The notes under the pieces are model-generated. The model ran no database searches. It was not told the DNA's origin and saw nothing but the letters and a program-made list of their open reading frames with translations. From Lysinibacillus sp. FJAT-14745 (GTDB lineage: Bacteria > Bacillota > Bacilli > Bacillales_A > Planococcaceae), in the NCBI RefSeq assembly GCF_001275675.1, contig NZ_LITM01000005.1:574401-608734 (forward strand): a DNA stretch of 34,334 nucleotides. The letters are read 5' to 3'. The position numbers and the translations under genes are program-made. Shown here piece after piece: positions 25,779 to 34,270 of the stretch (within the stretch, counting starts at the first letter, position 1; each line of letters starts with the position of its first letter).

Positions 25779-26330
25779 CTATTTATATTGCAAAATTAAA
25801 TGTAAAATCGTTAACTTTTCCGAAGTATTTTTATACTCATGTGGCTGATGTCCTGAGAATACTAGTGTATCCCCTTCTTCTAGTAATTCATGCATCTCCC
25901 CAGCAGAAATAATGGCCTGCCCTTGGATTACAGTCACAGTTTCCTCTACCCCTTCTGTGTGGGCTTCACTTCTACTGAAAGCACCAGGCTCCATTTCAAC
26001 CCTATAGAGTTCCCAGCCACGATCTGGATTATAAGGAATAATGGAGTACACACGATATCGCCCCTCATCTTCATCTACACGTGGCGCATCCTTACTACTA
26101 TATTTCATGTAGTGTGCTGTCGGTGATTGTAATAACGAAGAAAATGAAGTGCGCATTCCCGCAGCAATTTTCCAAATCGTTGATACTGTAGGATTTGCTT
26201 CCCCTTTTTCAATTTGTGCAAGTTGCGCTTTACTTACCCCTGTAGCTTTGGCAACATCGTCTAAGCTTAAATGACGTTGTTGGCGGATTTTCTTTAATTG
26301 AAATGCTAAATTTCGACTCATTTGCTCCAT
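25779..26330 (-). CDS. XRE-family regulator with C-terminal cupin domain
   Basis: A 183-residue regulator. The N-terminal helix-turn-helix (about 8-62) contains LSLDDVAKATGVSKAQLAQIEKG. The C-terminal cupin (about 105-180) has the SEAHTEGVEETVTVIQG and GDTLVFSGHQPHEYKN metal/ligand segments. Proteins of this type sense a small metabolite through the cupin. It is divergent from azlC with a 124-bp gap holding an 11-bp inverted repeat over the azlC promoter, so it most likely controls azlCD and itself (inference); an amino-acid-related effector would fit. GGTGA precedes the ATG; the site is modest. Confidence 0.87.
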   Translation of the reverse strand: MEQMSRNLAFQLKKIRQQRHLSLDDVAKATGVSKAQLAQIEKGEANPTVSTIWKIAAGMRTSFSSLLQSPTAHYMKYSSKDAPRVDEDEGRYRVYSIIPYNPDRGWELYRVEMEPGAFSRSEAHTEGVEETVTVIQGQAIISAGEMHELLEEGDTLVFSGHQPHEYKNTSEKLTILHLILQYK

Positions 26331-26347
26331 TTTTATTCACCAATTTC

Positions 26348-26391
26348 TATTGTTTATTTTAACAGACAAATGTATACTTTAATAAACAATA
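26348..26391. promoter_or_regulatory. Inverted-repeat operator in the divergent XRE-azlC region
   Basis: Perfect 11-bp arms TATTGTTTATT (26348-26358) and AATAAACAATA (26381-26391) are separated by 22 bp. One arm covers the azlC -35 box and the other lies just beyond its -10 box, a geometry that would let a dimeric regulator clamp the promoter. Confidence 0.65.
26350..26378 (+). promoter_or_regulatory. Promoter of azlCD
   Basis: TTGTTT (26350-26355), 17-bp spacer, TATACT (26373-26378), about 76 bp before the azlC start. Confidence 0.55.
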
Positions 26392-26454
26392 AGAACTATC
26401 AGACTATTCCATCATTAGTATACATGGAAACTTTTAAGAAAGGACGATCTTTTT

Positions 26455-27186
26455 ATGACAAGTACAACAGATTTTCAGAATGAAACAACAAACACGCCAG
26501 ATGATAGCTTTTTACAAGGCGTTAAAGATTGTGTTCCCACTTTACTCGGTTATATTAGCATAGGACTCGCTTTCGGTGTTGTAGGTTCCGCTTCAGGATT
26601 ATCTGTACTCGAAATTGCGCTTTTAACTATACTCATCTATGCAGGCTCCGCACAATTTATCTTTTGTGCACTTCTTTTAACAAATACCCCTGCTTCTGCT
26701 ATTATTGTAACCATTTTTGTTGTAAATCTACGCCATCTATTAATGAGTTTAACAGTAGCTCCTCATTTTACACACTATTCTATACTAAGAAATGTTGGTT
26801 TCGGCACATTATTGACGGACGAAACATTTGGTGTAGCTGTTACAAAGCAAATGCAAACCGGTAAGCTACATGGCAAATGGATGGATGGGCTGAATATAAC
26901 GGCTTACTCATTTTGGATTCTTTCTTGTGTAGCTGGCGCATATTTAGGTCAATGGGTAGCAAACCCTGAAAAATGGGGCTTAGATTTCGCATTGATTGCT
27001 ATGTTTGTGGCACTTCTTGTTCTCCAGCTTAGCAGTGTAGGTAAAAGTAAAATCATACATTATCTTATGTTAATCGGCTATATGGTTGTCATTATGTATG
27101 GTCTTTCTTATATTGTACCTTCGCATGTAGCTGTTCTTCTTTCAACAGTTATTGTAGCAACTATTGGGGTGGTGACAGATAAATGA
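26455..27186 (+). CDS. azlC: Branched-chain amino acid exporter, large subunit (AzlC)
   Basis: A 243-residue inner-membrane protein of the AzlC/LIV-E family, which with AzlD exports branched-chain amino acids or their analogues. Hydrophobic helices begin near residue 30. Family segments: GYISIGLAFGVVGSASGLS, IYAGSAQFIFCALLL, NLRHLLMSLTVAP, and LLTDETFGVA. Length is normal. The ATG at 26455 follows AAAGGA. It overlaps azlD by four bases (ATGA), so translation is coupled. Transcription is from the promoter at 26350-26378 under the probable XRE-cupin operator. Confidence 0.92.
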   Translation: MTSTTDFQNETTNTPDDSFLQGVKDCVPTLLGYISIGLAFGVVGSASGLSVLEIALLTILIYAGSAQFIFCALLLTNTPASAIIVTIFVVNLRHLLMSLTVAPHFTHYSILRNVGFGTLLTDETFGVAVTKQMQTGKLHGKWMDGLNITAYSFWILSCVAGAYLGQWVANPEKWGLDFALIAMFVALLVLQLSSVGKSKIIHYLMLIGYMVVIMYGLSYIVPSHVAVLLSTVIVATIGVVTDK

Positions 27187-27509
27187 CGACAACTGCTACT
27201 ATGGTATGGCTCATCATTGGCTGTGCACTTGTAACCTGGCTACCACGTGTTATTCCTTTTATATTCGTCCGAAATGTGCAGCTACCAGAGGTTGTATTAA
27301 AATGGCTAAGCTTTATCCCAGTTTGTATTTTAAGTGCTCTTGTCATCGAAAACTTATTGGATACAGACAACGGAAAAATTGTTACACTCAATTGGCCTGT
27401 ATTTATTACATTTGTGCCAACACTTATGATTGCACTTGTTACCAAAAGCTTATCTATTACAGTTGTAGCAGGGGTTATCATTATGGCAGCCGTAAGATTT
27501 TTCATGTGA
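27183..27509 (+). CDS. azlD: Branched-chain amino acid exporter, small subunit (AzlD)
   Basis: A 108-residue protein with four hydrophobic helices, the AzlD family partner of AzlC. Typical segments are TWLPRVIPFIFVRN near the N-terminus and WLSFIPVCILSALVIENLL in the middle. The start ATG overlaps the azlC stop codon. A strong terminator begins at its own stop codon. Confidence 0.92.
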   Translation: MTTTATMVWLIIGCALVTWLPRVIPFIFVRNVQLPEVVLKWLSFIPVCILSALVIENLLDTDNGKIVTLNWPVFITFVPTLMIALVTKSLSITVVAGVIIMAAVRFFM

Positions 27510-27560
27510 AAAGGTCAGTCTTAAAAGTGAGAAAGCTATCACTTTGGACTGACCTTTTAT
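27509..27560. terminator. Bidirectional terminator between azlD and csbA
   Basis: Outer arms AAAAGGTCAGTC (27509-27520) / GACTGACCTTTT (27547-27558) with an inner stem AAAGTGA / TCACTTT. It serves both convergent genes. Confidence 0.9.
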
Positions 27561-27566
27561 ATTCAT

Positions 27567-27806
27567 TTAAACAGTATCTTTGTTTTTTTTCATTTTACTT
27601 GCTAGCCAAAAGCCCACTGTTAACGAAAAGGCATCGATTACGAATAGAACAGGTGGCGAAGTATGACCTGCATAGACAGAGGCCGCAATAAGCGCAATTG
27701 CCAATATTAATGCAACATACCGATTAAACGTAATTCTAGTAAACAATAATACGAGTAATGCTGGTAAAAATAACGCTAACATCATTTTCCCGAAAACATC
27801 CATCAT
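27567..27806 (-). CDS. csbA: CsbA-like small membrane protein
   Basis: A 79-residue protein with three hydrophobic helices and a Lys-rich tail. The LLFTRITFNRYVALILAIAL segment corresponds to the LFTRVTFNHYVA region of B. subtilis CsbA, a SigB-dependent membrane protein of unknown function. Its start ATG overlaps the minJ stop codon by four bases, so it is translated from the minJ message. In B. subtilis csbA also lies near minJ and before uvrBA; uvrB is not next to it here. No separate SigB promoter is evident, since the upstream region is minJ coding sequence. Confidence 0.85.
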   Translation of the reverse strand: MMDVFGKMMLALFLPALLVLLFTRITFNRYVALILAIALIAASVYAGHTSPPVLFVIDAFSLTVGFWLASKMKKNKDTV

Positions 27807-28984
27807 ATATCCCTCGGCTCAGCTAGTAATAATCCTATACGATAATGATCATTGCTATATATAACATGCTGTGTTAAGCGTATTTCATTGTTACGATCTA
27901 CTACTTCTAGACGACAATGAGCAGCATTTAATTGCAAAGCCTCATATAAATCATTTTCAGTAAAAATGGCTTGACCGTTTACTTTGCGAATACATTCCCC
28001 TGCCAGTAAGCCCATTTTTTCAGCTGGTGAATCAGGTAAGACTGCCGCAATAATAGCGCCCTTTGAACTTGGTGCTACCGCATAAATGTCCGTTTTATCT
28101 TGCAGTGCATAGAAGATTGAAATAATGATACGAATCACTACACCAATTGCCAACATGATAAAGCCAATGAACGGCTCCAAGGCTGCTGCGAGTCCACCAA
28201 TTAAAATTAACTGCCCAAGTATTAGCACGGATCGGCCGATTTTAGCCAATCTCAAAGCCGGTAATTCTTTTCTAGTAAGCTTTGAAAAGCCTATAACAAG
28301 TGGAAATAGTACGAGTGCAAAGGTACTCTCTCCTAATGTAAATTGTGGCCAATATGGAAAATCAACCGGAATAACATTACCAGGTATTACAAAGAAAATT
28401 GGCAATACCCATACATTTCTTGAACGATAGACAATTGCCTGCATACCTCGCTTCGTCTTTTCAACTCGCGGTGTCGTTACCTTCATTGCTGTTCGACGAA
28501 TTAATATGCCCTCAGCAATTACACATAGACCTGCTAAAATCGTAATCGTTACAATGGAACCATTTAATAAATTTACACCTTCTAAAGAGATTTTCCACCA
28601 AGAAAATGTCCAATTGTAATGGTACATCAACCACATTGCAAGTGTTGCAAGCCCCATCGTATAAATAGGTGAAAGTGCATTAATGAAGAACAATACTAGT
28701 GCCAACACAGAAATAGCGATTAAAATCATTAAAAAAACTTTAGGCACTGTTAAACCTAAACCAACACTTATTAGTGAAATGAGGAGGGCATTTAGCCAAC
28801 CATATTTCCATTGACCAATTAGCTCTGTCCAACCCCAAATAATACGTCTATTAAAAAACTTACGCTCCTGCTTTACACGACTATAACCTAATAAAACCGC
28901 AAATAAAATTGCGATATACATTAATGGGTTGATTAAAAAGCGGCCAATCGCTGTTACAATTTCTATTAATATATCACTAACCAT
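27803..28984 (-). CDS. minJ: MinJ-like division-site topology protein, PDZ domain
   Basis: A 393-residue membrane protein, near the 397 of B. subtilis MinJ. About eight transmembrane helices fill residues 15-290, with a PDZ domain at about 300-385 (GAIIAAVLPDSPAEKMGLLAGECIRKVNG is its core). MinJ bridges DivIVA and MinCD so that septa form at mid-cell, and it affects swarming; that role is inferred from family and from the minJ-csbA pairing. It acts in the cytoplasmic membrane at poles and septa. The ATG at 28984 has only a weak GGGTG in front. The 246 bp upstream contain no recognised element apart from a 14-bp palindrome at 29064-29077. Confidence 0.85.
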   Translation of the reverse strand: MVSDILIEIVTAIGRFLINPLMYIAILFAVLLGYSRVKQERKFFNRRIIWGWTELIGQWKYGWLNALLISLISVGLGLTVPKVFLMILIAISVLALVLFFINALSPIYTMGLATLAMWLMYHYNWTFSWWKISLEGVNLLNGSIVTITILAGLCVIAEGILIRRTAMKVTTPRVEKTKRGMQAIVYRSRNVWVLPIFFVIPGNVIPVDFPYWPQFTLGESTFALVLFPLVIGFSKLTRKELPALRLAKIGRSVLILGQLILIGGLAAALEPFIGFIMLAIGVVIRIIISIFYALQDKTDIYAVAPSSKGAIIAAVLPDSPAEKMGLLAGECIRKVNGQAIFTENDLYEALQLNAAHCRLEVVDRNNEIRLTQHVIYSNDHYRIGLLLAEPRDI

Positions 28985-29230
28985 ACGAACACCCGCCGTT
29001 TCTATCTTGAATACTATGATTTCATTGTATCAAACGACTACACTCTTGCGTAGTACAATCTAGTAGAAAGCTTTCTATTCTTATTTTTTTATCGTATTCA
29101 GCAGATATCACAGATTTTAATTTAAAACATTGCACGTGTGTCGATTACCATCCCTGAAAAATAAATCTGAATATTCTCGTTTTAGTCGTAACTTAAATTT
29201 GTGATAAGTGTCTAATAACTAGGAGGTGTT

Positions 29231-29944
29231 ATGTTGAAAGTTCTTAAAAATATGATATTTATTTCTGTATTTGCTTTGTTGATATCTTCTTGCAGTAACT
29301 TCACTTTTCTTAAAGGGTGTCCTGATGCAGAAATTGAATGGGTGGATGTGCTGATGATTAATGATATAAAGTACGAGCATCATTTTCCAGAGCCTGCAAA
29401 TGAAGATCTTCCTATAACGATTGAAAAAGGTAAAGAACTTGGTAAAGTGACATATAAAATGGCTGACAGTGCATGTAGTAATCACAAGATGCAAAATGGC
29501 GATGCGGCATATTTAAAAGAAGGAACAATTATTTCTGAAATAAAAGGATATCCAACTTCCTTGATTATTGCTGCAAATGATGATGTTTATGTAGCCAGCA
29601 CAAATAAAAAGGCAAAAACAGCAGGAGAACTTTACCCTATGGATAAGTTGGTGAAAAATATCTATTTTGAAAGCACTGAAGATGGAAAGAGAATTCACAC
29701 ATTCTCACAATCTTCTAAAGCTACATTCCTAGCCGCATTTTATGAATTAAAATTAGAAGATGTACAGTCATTAATTGATGAAGGTAAGCTAGAAGGTACA
29801 CGTATATTTTTGGAGATTGAACTTAAAAATGGTGTTTCATTTAGGCAGCTTTATTGGAGCGATTCTAATACATTCCATTTTGGAGCAATTGGCAACGATA
29901 AGATAAAGGAAGTTATTAACTATGAAGTATCAAATAGTAATTGA
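29231..29944 (+). CDS. Hypothetical lipoprotein
   Basis: A 237-residue protein with a clear lipoprotein signal: a short basic start, hydrophobic residues 9-18, and lipobox LISSC with Cys21. Two further Cys (about 30 and 83) lie in the mature part and could form a disulfide. The mature part is soluble, with alternating short strands, and I recognise no family. Very strong AGGAGG lies four bases before the ATG at 29231 (seven before a TTG at the next codon). It stands alone, without a terminator that I can identify, next to a dispersed repeat. A surface-exposed, substrate-binding or stress-related role would be speculation. Confidence 0.75.
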   Translation: MLKVLKNMIFISVFALLISSCSNFTFLKGCPDAEIEWVDVLMINDIKYEHHFPEPANEDLPITIEKGKELGKVTYKMADSACSNHKMQNGDAAYLKEGTIISEIKGYPTSLIIAANDDVYVASTNKKAKTAGELYPMDKLVKNIYFESTEDGKRIHTFSQSSKATFLAAFYELKLEDVQSLIDEGKLEGTRIFLEIELKNGVSFRQLYWSDSNTFHFGAIGNDKIKEVINYEVSNSN

Positions 29945-30110
29945 AGAAGTAGCTATTTTTAATATTGTGCTATCAAAGACGTTTCGGAAGAAGGAAATTA
30001 ATGAAAAGTGGATAATTTTATCAGGCGTGTTGATTAGGAAAAAATGAGTTTATTAATGAGCGATAAAAGGATTTTTCCGTTACCACTTTGCTAATATATT
30101 TCCATTTTAA

Positions 30111-30239
30111 CTGATTGTAGCGTAGGGCTACTCGACTCCCGCGGGAAAGCGAGACAGACGAGACCCTGCACGGAGCGAAGCGGAGGAAGCGGCTCGACGC
30201 TCGCCCGCAGGAAAGCGAGTAGCCCGTAGCGGAAATCAG
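30111..30239. repeat. Dispersed GC-rich palindromic repeat, copy D
   Basis: A 129-bp element with outer ends CTGATT / AATCAG, inner arms GGGCTACTCG / CGAGTAGCCC, and the internal block GAGACCCTGCACGGAGCG. It is nearly the reverse complement of 8365-8490. It occupies the gap between the lipoprotein gene and the split GNAT gene; the remainder of 29945-30300 shows nothing more. Confidence 0.8.
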
Positions 30240-30309
30240 CCTCTTGGATGTATAAAAATGGTTAATCAACACACCTGTAATTTTATAAATATAATGAGGT
30301 GAAAAATTC

Positions 30310-31023
30310 GTGGATAAACTGCTTCAACACTTACAAAGAGTTGGCGTAAATTACTTAAAAAGTGATAGTGTAATTATTTTAGAAATTTTAGAGAATAGAC
30401 TTCATCTTGCTTCTGAAATAGATGTGCTTATAAATGAACTTTTAGATAAATTACAAAGTAGTAAACTGAAAGAAGTTAGGTTTGAGTGTCCTAAAATTCT
30501 TTTAGATAGCTTAAATTGTACTAGGACTAAAATGGAAATAATCGGTGAAAGGGTTATATATAAGTGATCTTTAATGACACCATTAAATGTTTCAATACCT
30601 GAATTTGAAATATGGTCATTTTCTGAGAATAACTCTATCTTATTTTTATCTGAAGTGATGGGTACAAGTTTCATTGCTGCAGAGAAGTTTTTAACTGGCA
30701 TGAGTACCGAACTCCCGTCACAAGTAAAGGAAATGTTTACAGTTTATAAAATTAACAATGAACCTGTTGGTGTAGTTTTTCCTCATATAGAACCAAATAC
30801 AGATAATGAAGGACGCATTTTTTGGATAGGCATGCATCCTAATTTTCTGGGGACAGGGTTGGGAAAGAACTTACATTCACTAGGATTATACAGATTGAAA
30901 AATGAATTTAAAGCTATGTCTTATTTAGGGATGACTCAAGTTGATAATATTCCAATGAGAAATATAATGGCTTCAAACGGATGCATTCAAAATAAAAATA
31001 CAGTAATTTCTTTACAATATTAA
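30310..31023 (+). pseudogene. GNAT-family acetyltransferase gene interrupted by one in-frame TGA
   Basis: Two open stretches, 30310-30567 (85 residues) and 30574-31023 (149 residues), are in the same frame and separated only by a TGA at 30565-30567 and two sense codons. Read through, they form one protein of about 237 residues. The first half is an N-terminal all-alpha/beta region ending GERVIYK. The second half has the GNAT acetyl-CoA-binding segment (IGMHPNFLGTGLGKNLHSLGLYRL) and a conserved-looking C-terminus. The GTG start at 30310 has GAGGTG eight bases upstream. A GTGATC sequence over the stop codon could allow re-initiation at the ATG at 30574. It could be a nonsense mutation, a sequencing error, readthrough, or two chains; a recent pseudogene is the simplest reading. 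Confidence 0.7.
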
Positions 31024-31116
31024 GAACCCCTGATATAAAAAAGCAAAAATCGTAACAATAATACACGAATATCCCACACTTATTTTACTAAACAAATAAA
31101 TTCATTCCTAAATAGG

Positions 31117-31324
31117 TTCTCGTGAGACTAAAAGAGGTTCACCTTCCAAGGGAGGCACCGACTTATTGAAACGGAAGAATTGAGACATAGAAGGTATTTT
31201 GATATCAGAAGTGTTGATGATTAATTGAAATGGATTAGTTGGAACGCCGTATGCTATGAAAGTCGCGCGTACGGTGTGGACAGGGGGAAAAGCTGGCGAT
31301 AATTTCAAAGGCTTACCTATCTGT
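31117..31324 (+). mobile_element. 3' remnant of a group II intron (domains V-VI), no reverse transcriptase
   Basis: At 31243-31278 the sequence forms a domain-V-like hairpin: lower stem ACGCCGTA / TACGGTGT, upper stem closed by a GAAA tetraloop (TATGAAAGTC). It is followed by GGGGGAAAAGCTGGCGATAA and CTTACCTATC (31283-31322), which resembles domain VI and the 3' end of bacterial group II introns. The upstream part (31117-31240) resembles the tail after an intron-encoded protein gene, but no reverse transcriptase is present, so this is a fragment. A 66-codon frame on the minus strand across it is a by-product of the structure. Recognition is from memory of such intron ends, without a covariance search. 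Confidence 0.55.
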
Positions 31325-31372
31325 ATGAAGAAGGATATTTATATTATTTCTAGAATAAAAAGATAAATAGCT

Positions 31373-32197
31373 GTGATAAAGAAAGCGGTGAGATTAATAG
31401 CGCAGAAAATCAATTTATTTTTAGATAATAAAACTGAAAGAAGCATAATCAACAGACTGCAGAGTGAGGGTTGTGTCTTCGCTGAAGAAGAAACACAGTT
31501 ACTTATCTCTGAGGCAAGAAGTATAGAGGATTTAATGAAAATGGTAGAACAACGAGTAAATGGTTTACCACTTGAATACGTACTTGGGTTTACGAAGTTT
31601 TGTGGGCTACGAATAGAAGTAGAACGAGGAGTTTTTATACCACGTCGACGTACGGAGTTTCTAGTTCAGCAAGCAAAAGTTTTAATCCGCCCATATGATA
31701 TTGTTTTGGATTTATGCTGCGGGTCTGGTGCTATTGGTGCTGCAATTGCAAGCGACCTTAAAAAGATTTTATTACACTCTGTTGATATTGACCCCGTTGC
31801 TGTACGATGTACTTCCCGTAACATAACTAAGATTGGTGGTCACGTTTATCAAGGTGACTTATATGAAGCATTATCCGATTCATTGAGAGGTCGAGTGAAC
31901 ATCATAGTGGCTAACGCACCTTACGTTCCTACTGATTCAATAAAACTGCTTCCCCAAGAAGCACGTTTATATGAACCAAAAGTTGCGCTTGATGGTGGGT
32001 CTGATGGACTAGAACTTCAGAGAAAGGTAGCAGAAAAGGCTTCTGACTGGCTTGTTCCTGGAGGACATCTATTGATAGAGACGAGTGAAATTCAGGCTAC
32101 TCAAACTTCAGAAATTTTTGCTAATGTTGGCCTAATTACCAAAATAGCTAGGGATGATAAATTAGATGCAACAGTTGTTATTGGAATAAATCCTTAA
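31373..32197 (+). CDS. PrmC/HemK-like protein-(glutamine-N5) methyltransferase
   Basis: A 274-residue SAM-dependent methyltransferase related to PrmC. Seen: a helical N-terminal domain (about 20-80), PRRRTEFLV (90-98), SAM motif I LDLCCGSGAIG (112-122), an acidic SDID-like end of strand 2 (VDIDP, 137-141), the active-site motif NAPY (181-184; the classic form is NPPY), and EPKVALDGGSDGL (201-213). The NAPY form suggests the PrmC-related side family rather than the housekeeping PrmC that methylates release factors. The GTG start at 31373 has no good ribosome binding site; the intron remnant ends about 50 bp upstream and may have displaced it. The family usually begins near ERSIINRLQSEGCVF, so the first 20 residues are uncertain. 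A terminator follows at 32275. Confidence 0.8.
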   Translation: MIKKAVRLIAQKINLFLDNKTERSIINRLQSEGCVFAEEETQLLISEARSIEDLMKMVEQRVNGLPLEYVLGFTKFCGLRIEVERGVFIPRRRTEFLVQQAKVLIRPYDIVLDLCCGSGAIGAAIASDLKKILLHSVDIDPVAVRCTSRNITKIGGHVYQGDLYEALSDSLRGRVNIIVANAPYVPTDSIKLLPQEARLYEPKVALDGGSDGLELQRKVAEKASDWLVPGGHLLIETSEIQATQTSEIFANVGLITKIARDDKLDATVVIGINP

Positions 32198-32274
32198 ACT
32201 ACCGATGACACGTAAATTTGAAATTAACCTCAAATCCTTGTTCAACTAAAGGGGTGCTTTACTTAAAGATCATT

Positions 32275-32299
32275 GAGTTGCCTAGGCAGCTCTTTTTTT
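32275..32299 (+). terminator. Terminator of the methyltransferase gene
   Basis: Stem GAGTTGCC / GGCAGCTC (one G-T pair, 2-nt TA at the centre) followed by seven T. Confidence 0.8.
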
Positions 32300-32472
32300 C
32301 TTATTGAACTCCCATGAAAGAACTTAATCATCTTTCATTTTCTATGGTGAAGTGCTTATTTTTGCGCTTCATAGATAGCTAACAGAGTAGTTTGTTGAAT
32401 AAGAAGGAGAAAATTTCCTTATATCGAATATACTATATAATAATAGGAAGTATTTCTAGATGAGGTGTTCGA

Positions 32473-33021
32473 TTGAATAAGATAAGAACTGAAACAGAAA
32501 GATTAGTTATTCGATTAATAGAAGAGGGCGATTATTCTTCTTGGCTTACTCAATATGAAAATCGTTTACCTTCTCAACATAAATACGATGAAGGTAAATT
32601 AGATATGAGCATCTGTACGAAAGAATGGTTTCGAGATTTAGTTACTAAACATCATCAGATGGCTGAGGATGACAAGGTATATGTATTTGGAGTGTTTAGA
32701 GAAGTAGATAATACTCATATTGGCTTTATAGACTTTTCGACAATTATGAGGGAAGAATTTCAATGGGCCAGGTTCGGATATACAATTCATAACCACTTTT
32801 GGAGACAAGGTTATGGTAAAGAGGCTGTAAAAGCAGCCATTGATCTAGCGTTTGAAAAATTAAATTATCATCGAATAGAAGCTCACATAAACGTTGATAA
32901 TATAGCATCTATAAAGTTAGCAGAAGGTGTTGGAATGGTTTATGAATGCACGAGGAAAGGATTCATATACGAGGACGACCAATGGACTGATCATCTAGTT
33001 TACTTTATAAACGCAAAGTAA
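32473..33021 (+). CDS. GNAT-family N-acetyltransferase (RimJ/RimL-like)
   Basis: A 182-residue acetyltransferase of the Acetyltransf_3 type. It opens with RTETERLVIRLIEEGDYSSW, has the acetyl-CoA loop FWRQGYGKEAVKAAIDLAF (about 113-131), and the INVDNIASIKLAEGVGMVYE block (about 143-162) that is standard for RimJ/RimL-like enzymes. The substrate (ribosomal protein N-terminus or small molecule) cannot be assigned. The start is a TTG at 32473 with GAGGTG five bases upstream. It is single, and the 170 bp that follow it before the IS30 remnant are featureless. Confidence 0.85.
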   Translation: MNKIRTETERLVIRLIEEGDYSSWLTQYENRLPSQHKYDEGKLDMSICTKEWFRDLVTKHHQMAEDDKVYVFGVFREVDNTHIGFIDFSTIMREEFQWARFGYTIHNHFWRQGYGKEAVKAAIDLAFEKLNYHRIEAHINVDNIASIKLAEGVGMVYECTRKGFIYEDDQWTDHLVYFINAK

Positions 33022-33190
33022 GCTTATTAAGTAGACAAGAACGATGATGTCTTGATATTTTGCTCCTTCGTCTATGACTTTTACGATAAAACTCCTCATT
33101 TCTCAACCTTCTACTAGATAGTTGGCAGGAACCGTAACCATTTTCATAGTATTATTTGGGTTAACTTACTAAAAATTCACAAATGGGAAT

Positions 33191-34221
33191 TGTAAAATCA
33201 GATTAGACACTTGATATAAAAATACATCAAATCGGAAAAATCGTGTATTATTGGAGTTCCTACACAACCAATATACAAAGGAGATCTTTCGATTTGATGC
33301 AAACCAAGCGTAACATAAAAGAAACCAAGACTTACTGAAATTCAACGTGGAAAGTTAGAGGCTTACATAGATGAAGGGAATTTGTCGAAAGCTGAGATTG
33401 CACGTAAATTAGGTGTTTGTCGCGCCAATAAATATAACGAAATCAAGCGTGGAACTACCACTCAAGTGAAGATAGTAAATGGTAAACGAATCTATACGAC
33501 AAAGTACTTCGCTGCAACCGGTCAAGCGATTACTGAACGAAACGTTGCTCGTTCTCGTAACTCCTTGAAAGTGAAGCGAGTATCGGCTTTTCTAGAATAC
33601 GCCGATCAATTAATGAAGGAAACGAAGTGGTCTCCAGACGTCGTTATTGGTCGTACGCTGCTTGATGACAAGTTTCGTCGCGAAGAAATGGTTTGCGCAA
33701 AAACTCTTTATGCATATATAGATCTTGGGTTATTGAAAACTAGAAATTCAGACTTAGTTTCCAAGACATCGCGTAAAACAAAGGCAGTACCTAAGGGTAG
33801 AAAAAATAAAAAATGCTTAGGTGAAAGTATTGAAAAACGCCCACAGCACATTGAAACACGAGAAGAATTTGGTCATTTTGAAATCGATTCAGTGATCGGC
33901 AGAAAAGACAAAGAAGACGATGTTTTATTAACACTGATTGAACGGAAAACGCGTCGAGAGTTTATTTTCAAAATGGACGGTAAGGATGCGGATTCTGTGA
34001 ACTATGCGGTTGAAACTATCCTAAAGAATTTTGGGGAGTTAGCACCTAAATTATTCAAATCCATTACGGCAGATAATGGGAGTGAGTTTTCAGAGCTTGC
34101 AGAAAAGTTCCAAAAGTTGATGGGAATTTACTTCACACATCCCTTCTCATCATGGGAGCGAGGAACATATACGGACATGGATGTATCAAAAAAAGTGGCT
34201 AACTTGATATTGCAATTTACG
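33191..34221 (+). mobile_element. Degenerate IS30-family insertion sequence
   Basis: The transposase remnant is flanked by partly matching ends: the left contains TGTAAAATCAGATTAGACAC, and the right, read inverted, contains CGTAAATTGCAATATCAAG then TTAGCCACTT. Shared blocks are GTAAA and TTAG(A/C)CACTT. I could not fix exact ends or a target duplication. The right end lies 13 bp before the terminator of the rRNA operon. Confidence 0.5.
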
Positions 34222-34236
34222 AAAAATCACAAATAA
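33296..34236 (+). pseudogene. IS30-family transposase, frameshifted and C-terminally deleted
   Basis: The N-terminal helix-turn-helix (SKAEIARKLGVCRANKYNEIKRG) and DDE core are recognisable: first Asp in HFEIDSVIGRK, second Asp in SITADNGSEF. The gene is broken in two ways. The expected start ATG at 33296, preceded by AAAGGAG, is thrown out of frame by one extra base near 33322 (the IKKPRLTEIQRGKLE segment is in the next frame). After THPFSSWERGT the usual continuation with the catalytic Glu (NEN-type) and the final domain is missing; the frame runs into VSKKVANLILQFTKNHK, which is the right-end DNA of the element. It therefore cannot encode an active transposase. Confidence 0.8.
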
Positions 34237-34266
34237 AAAAGCCGAGGAATAAATCCCCGACTTTTT
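34235..34266 (-). terminator. Terminator of the rRNA operon
   Basis: On the minus strand AGTCGGGGA / TCCTCGGCT with a 5-nt loop is followed by six T, a few bases beyond the 3' end of 5S rRNA. Confidence 0.85.
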
Positions 34267-34270
34267 CAGG

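Noticed and set aside
29064..29077. Perfect 14-bp palindrome TAGAAAGCTTTCTA upstream of minJ
   Set aside because: It may be an operator, but AT-rich palindromes of this size occur by chance and no promoter boxes sit around it.
31108..31308. 66-codon minus-strand frame
   Set aside because: It runs across the group II intron-like hairpins and has no ribosome binding site; it is most likely an artefact of the RNA structure.
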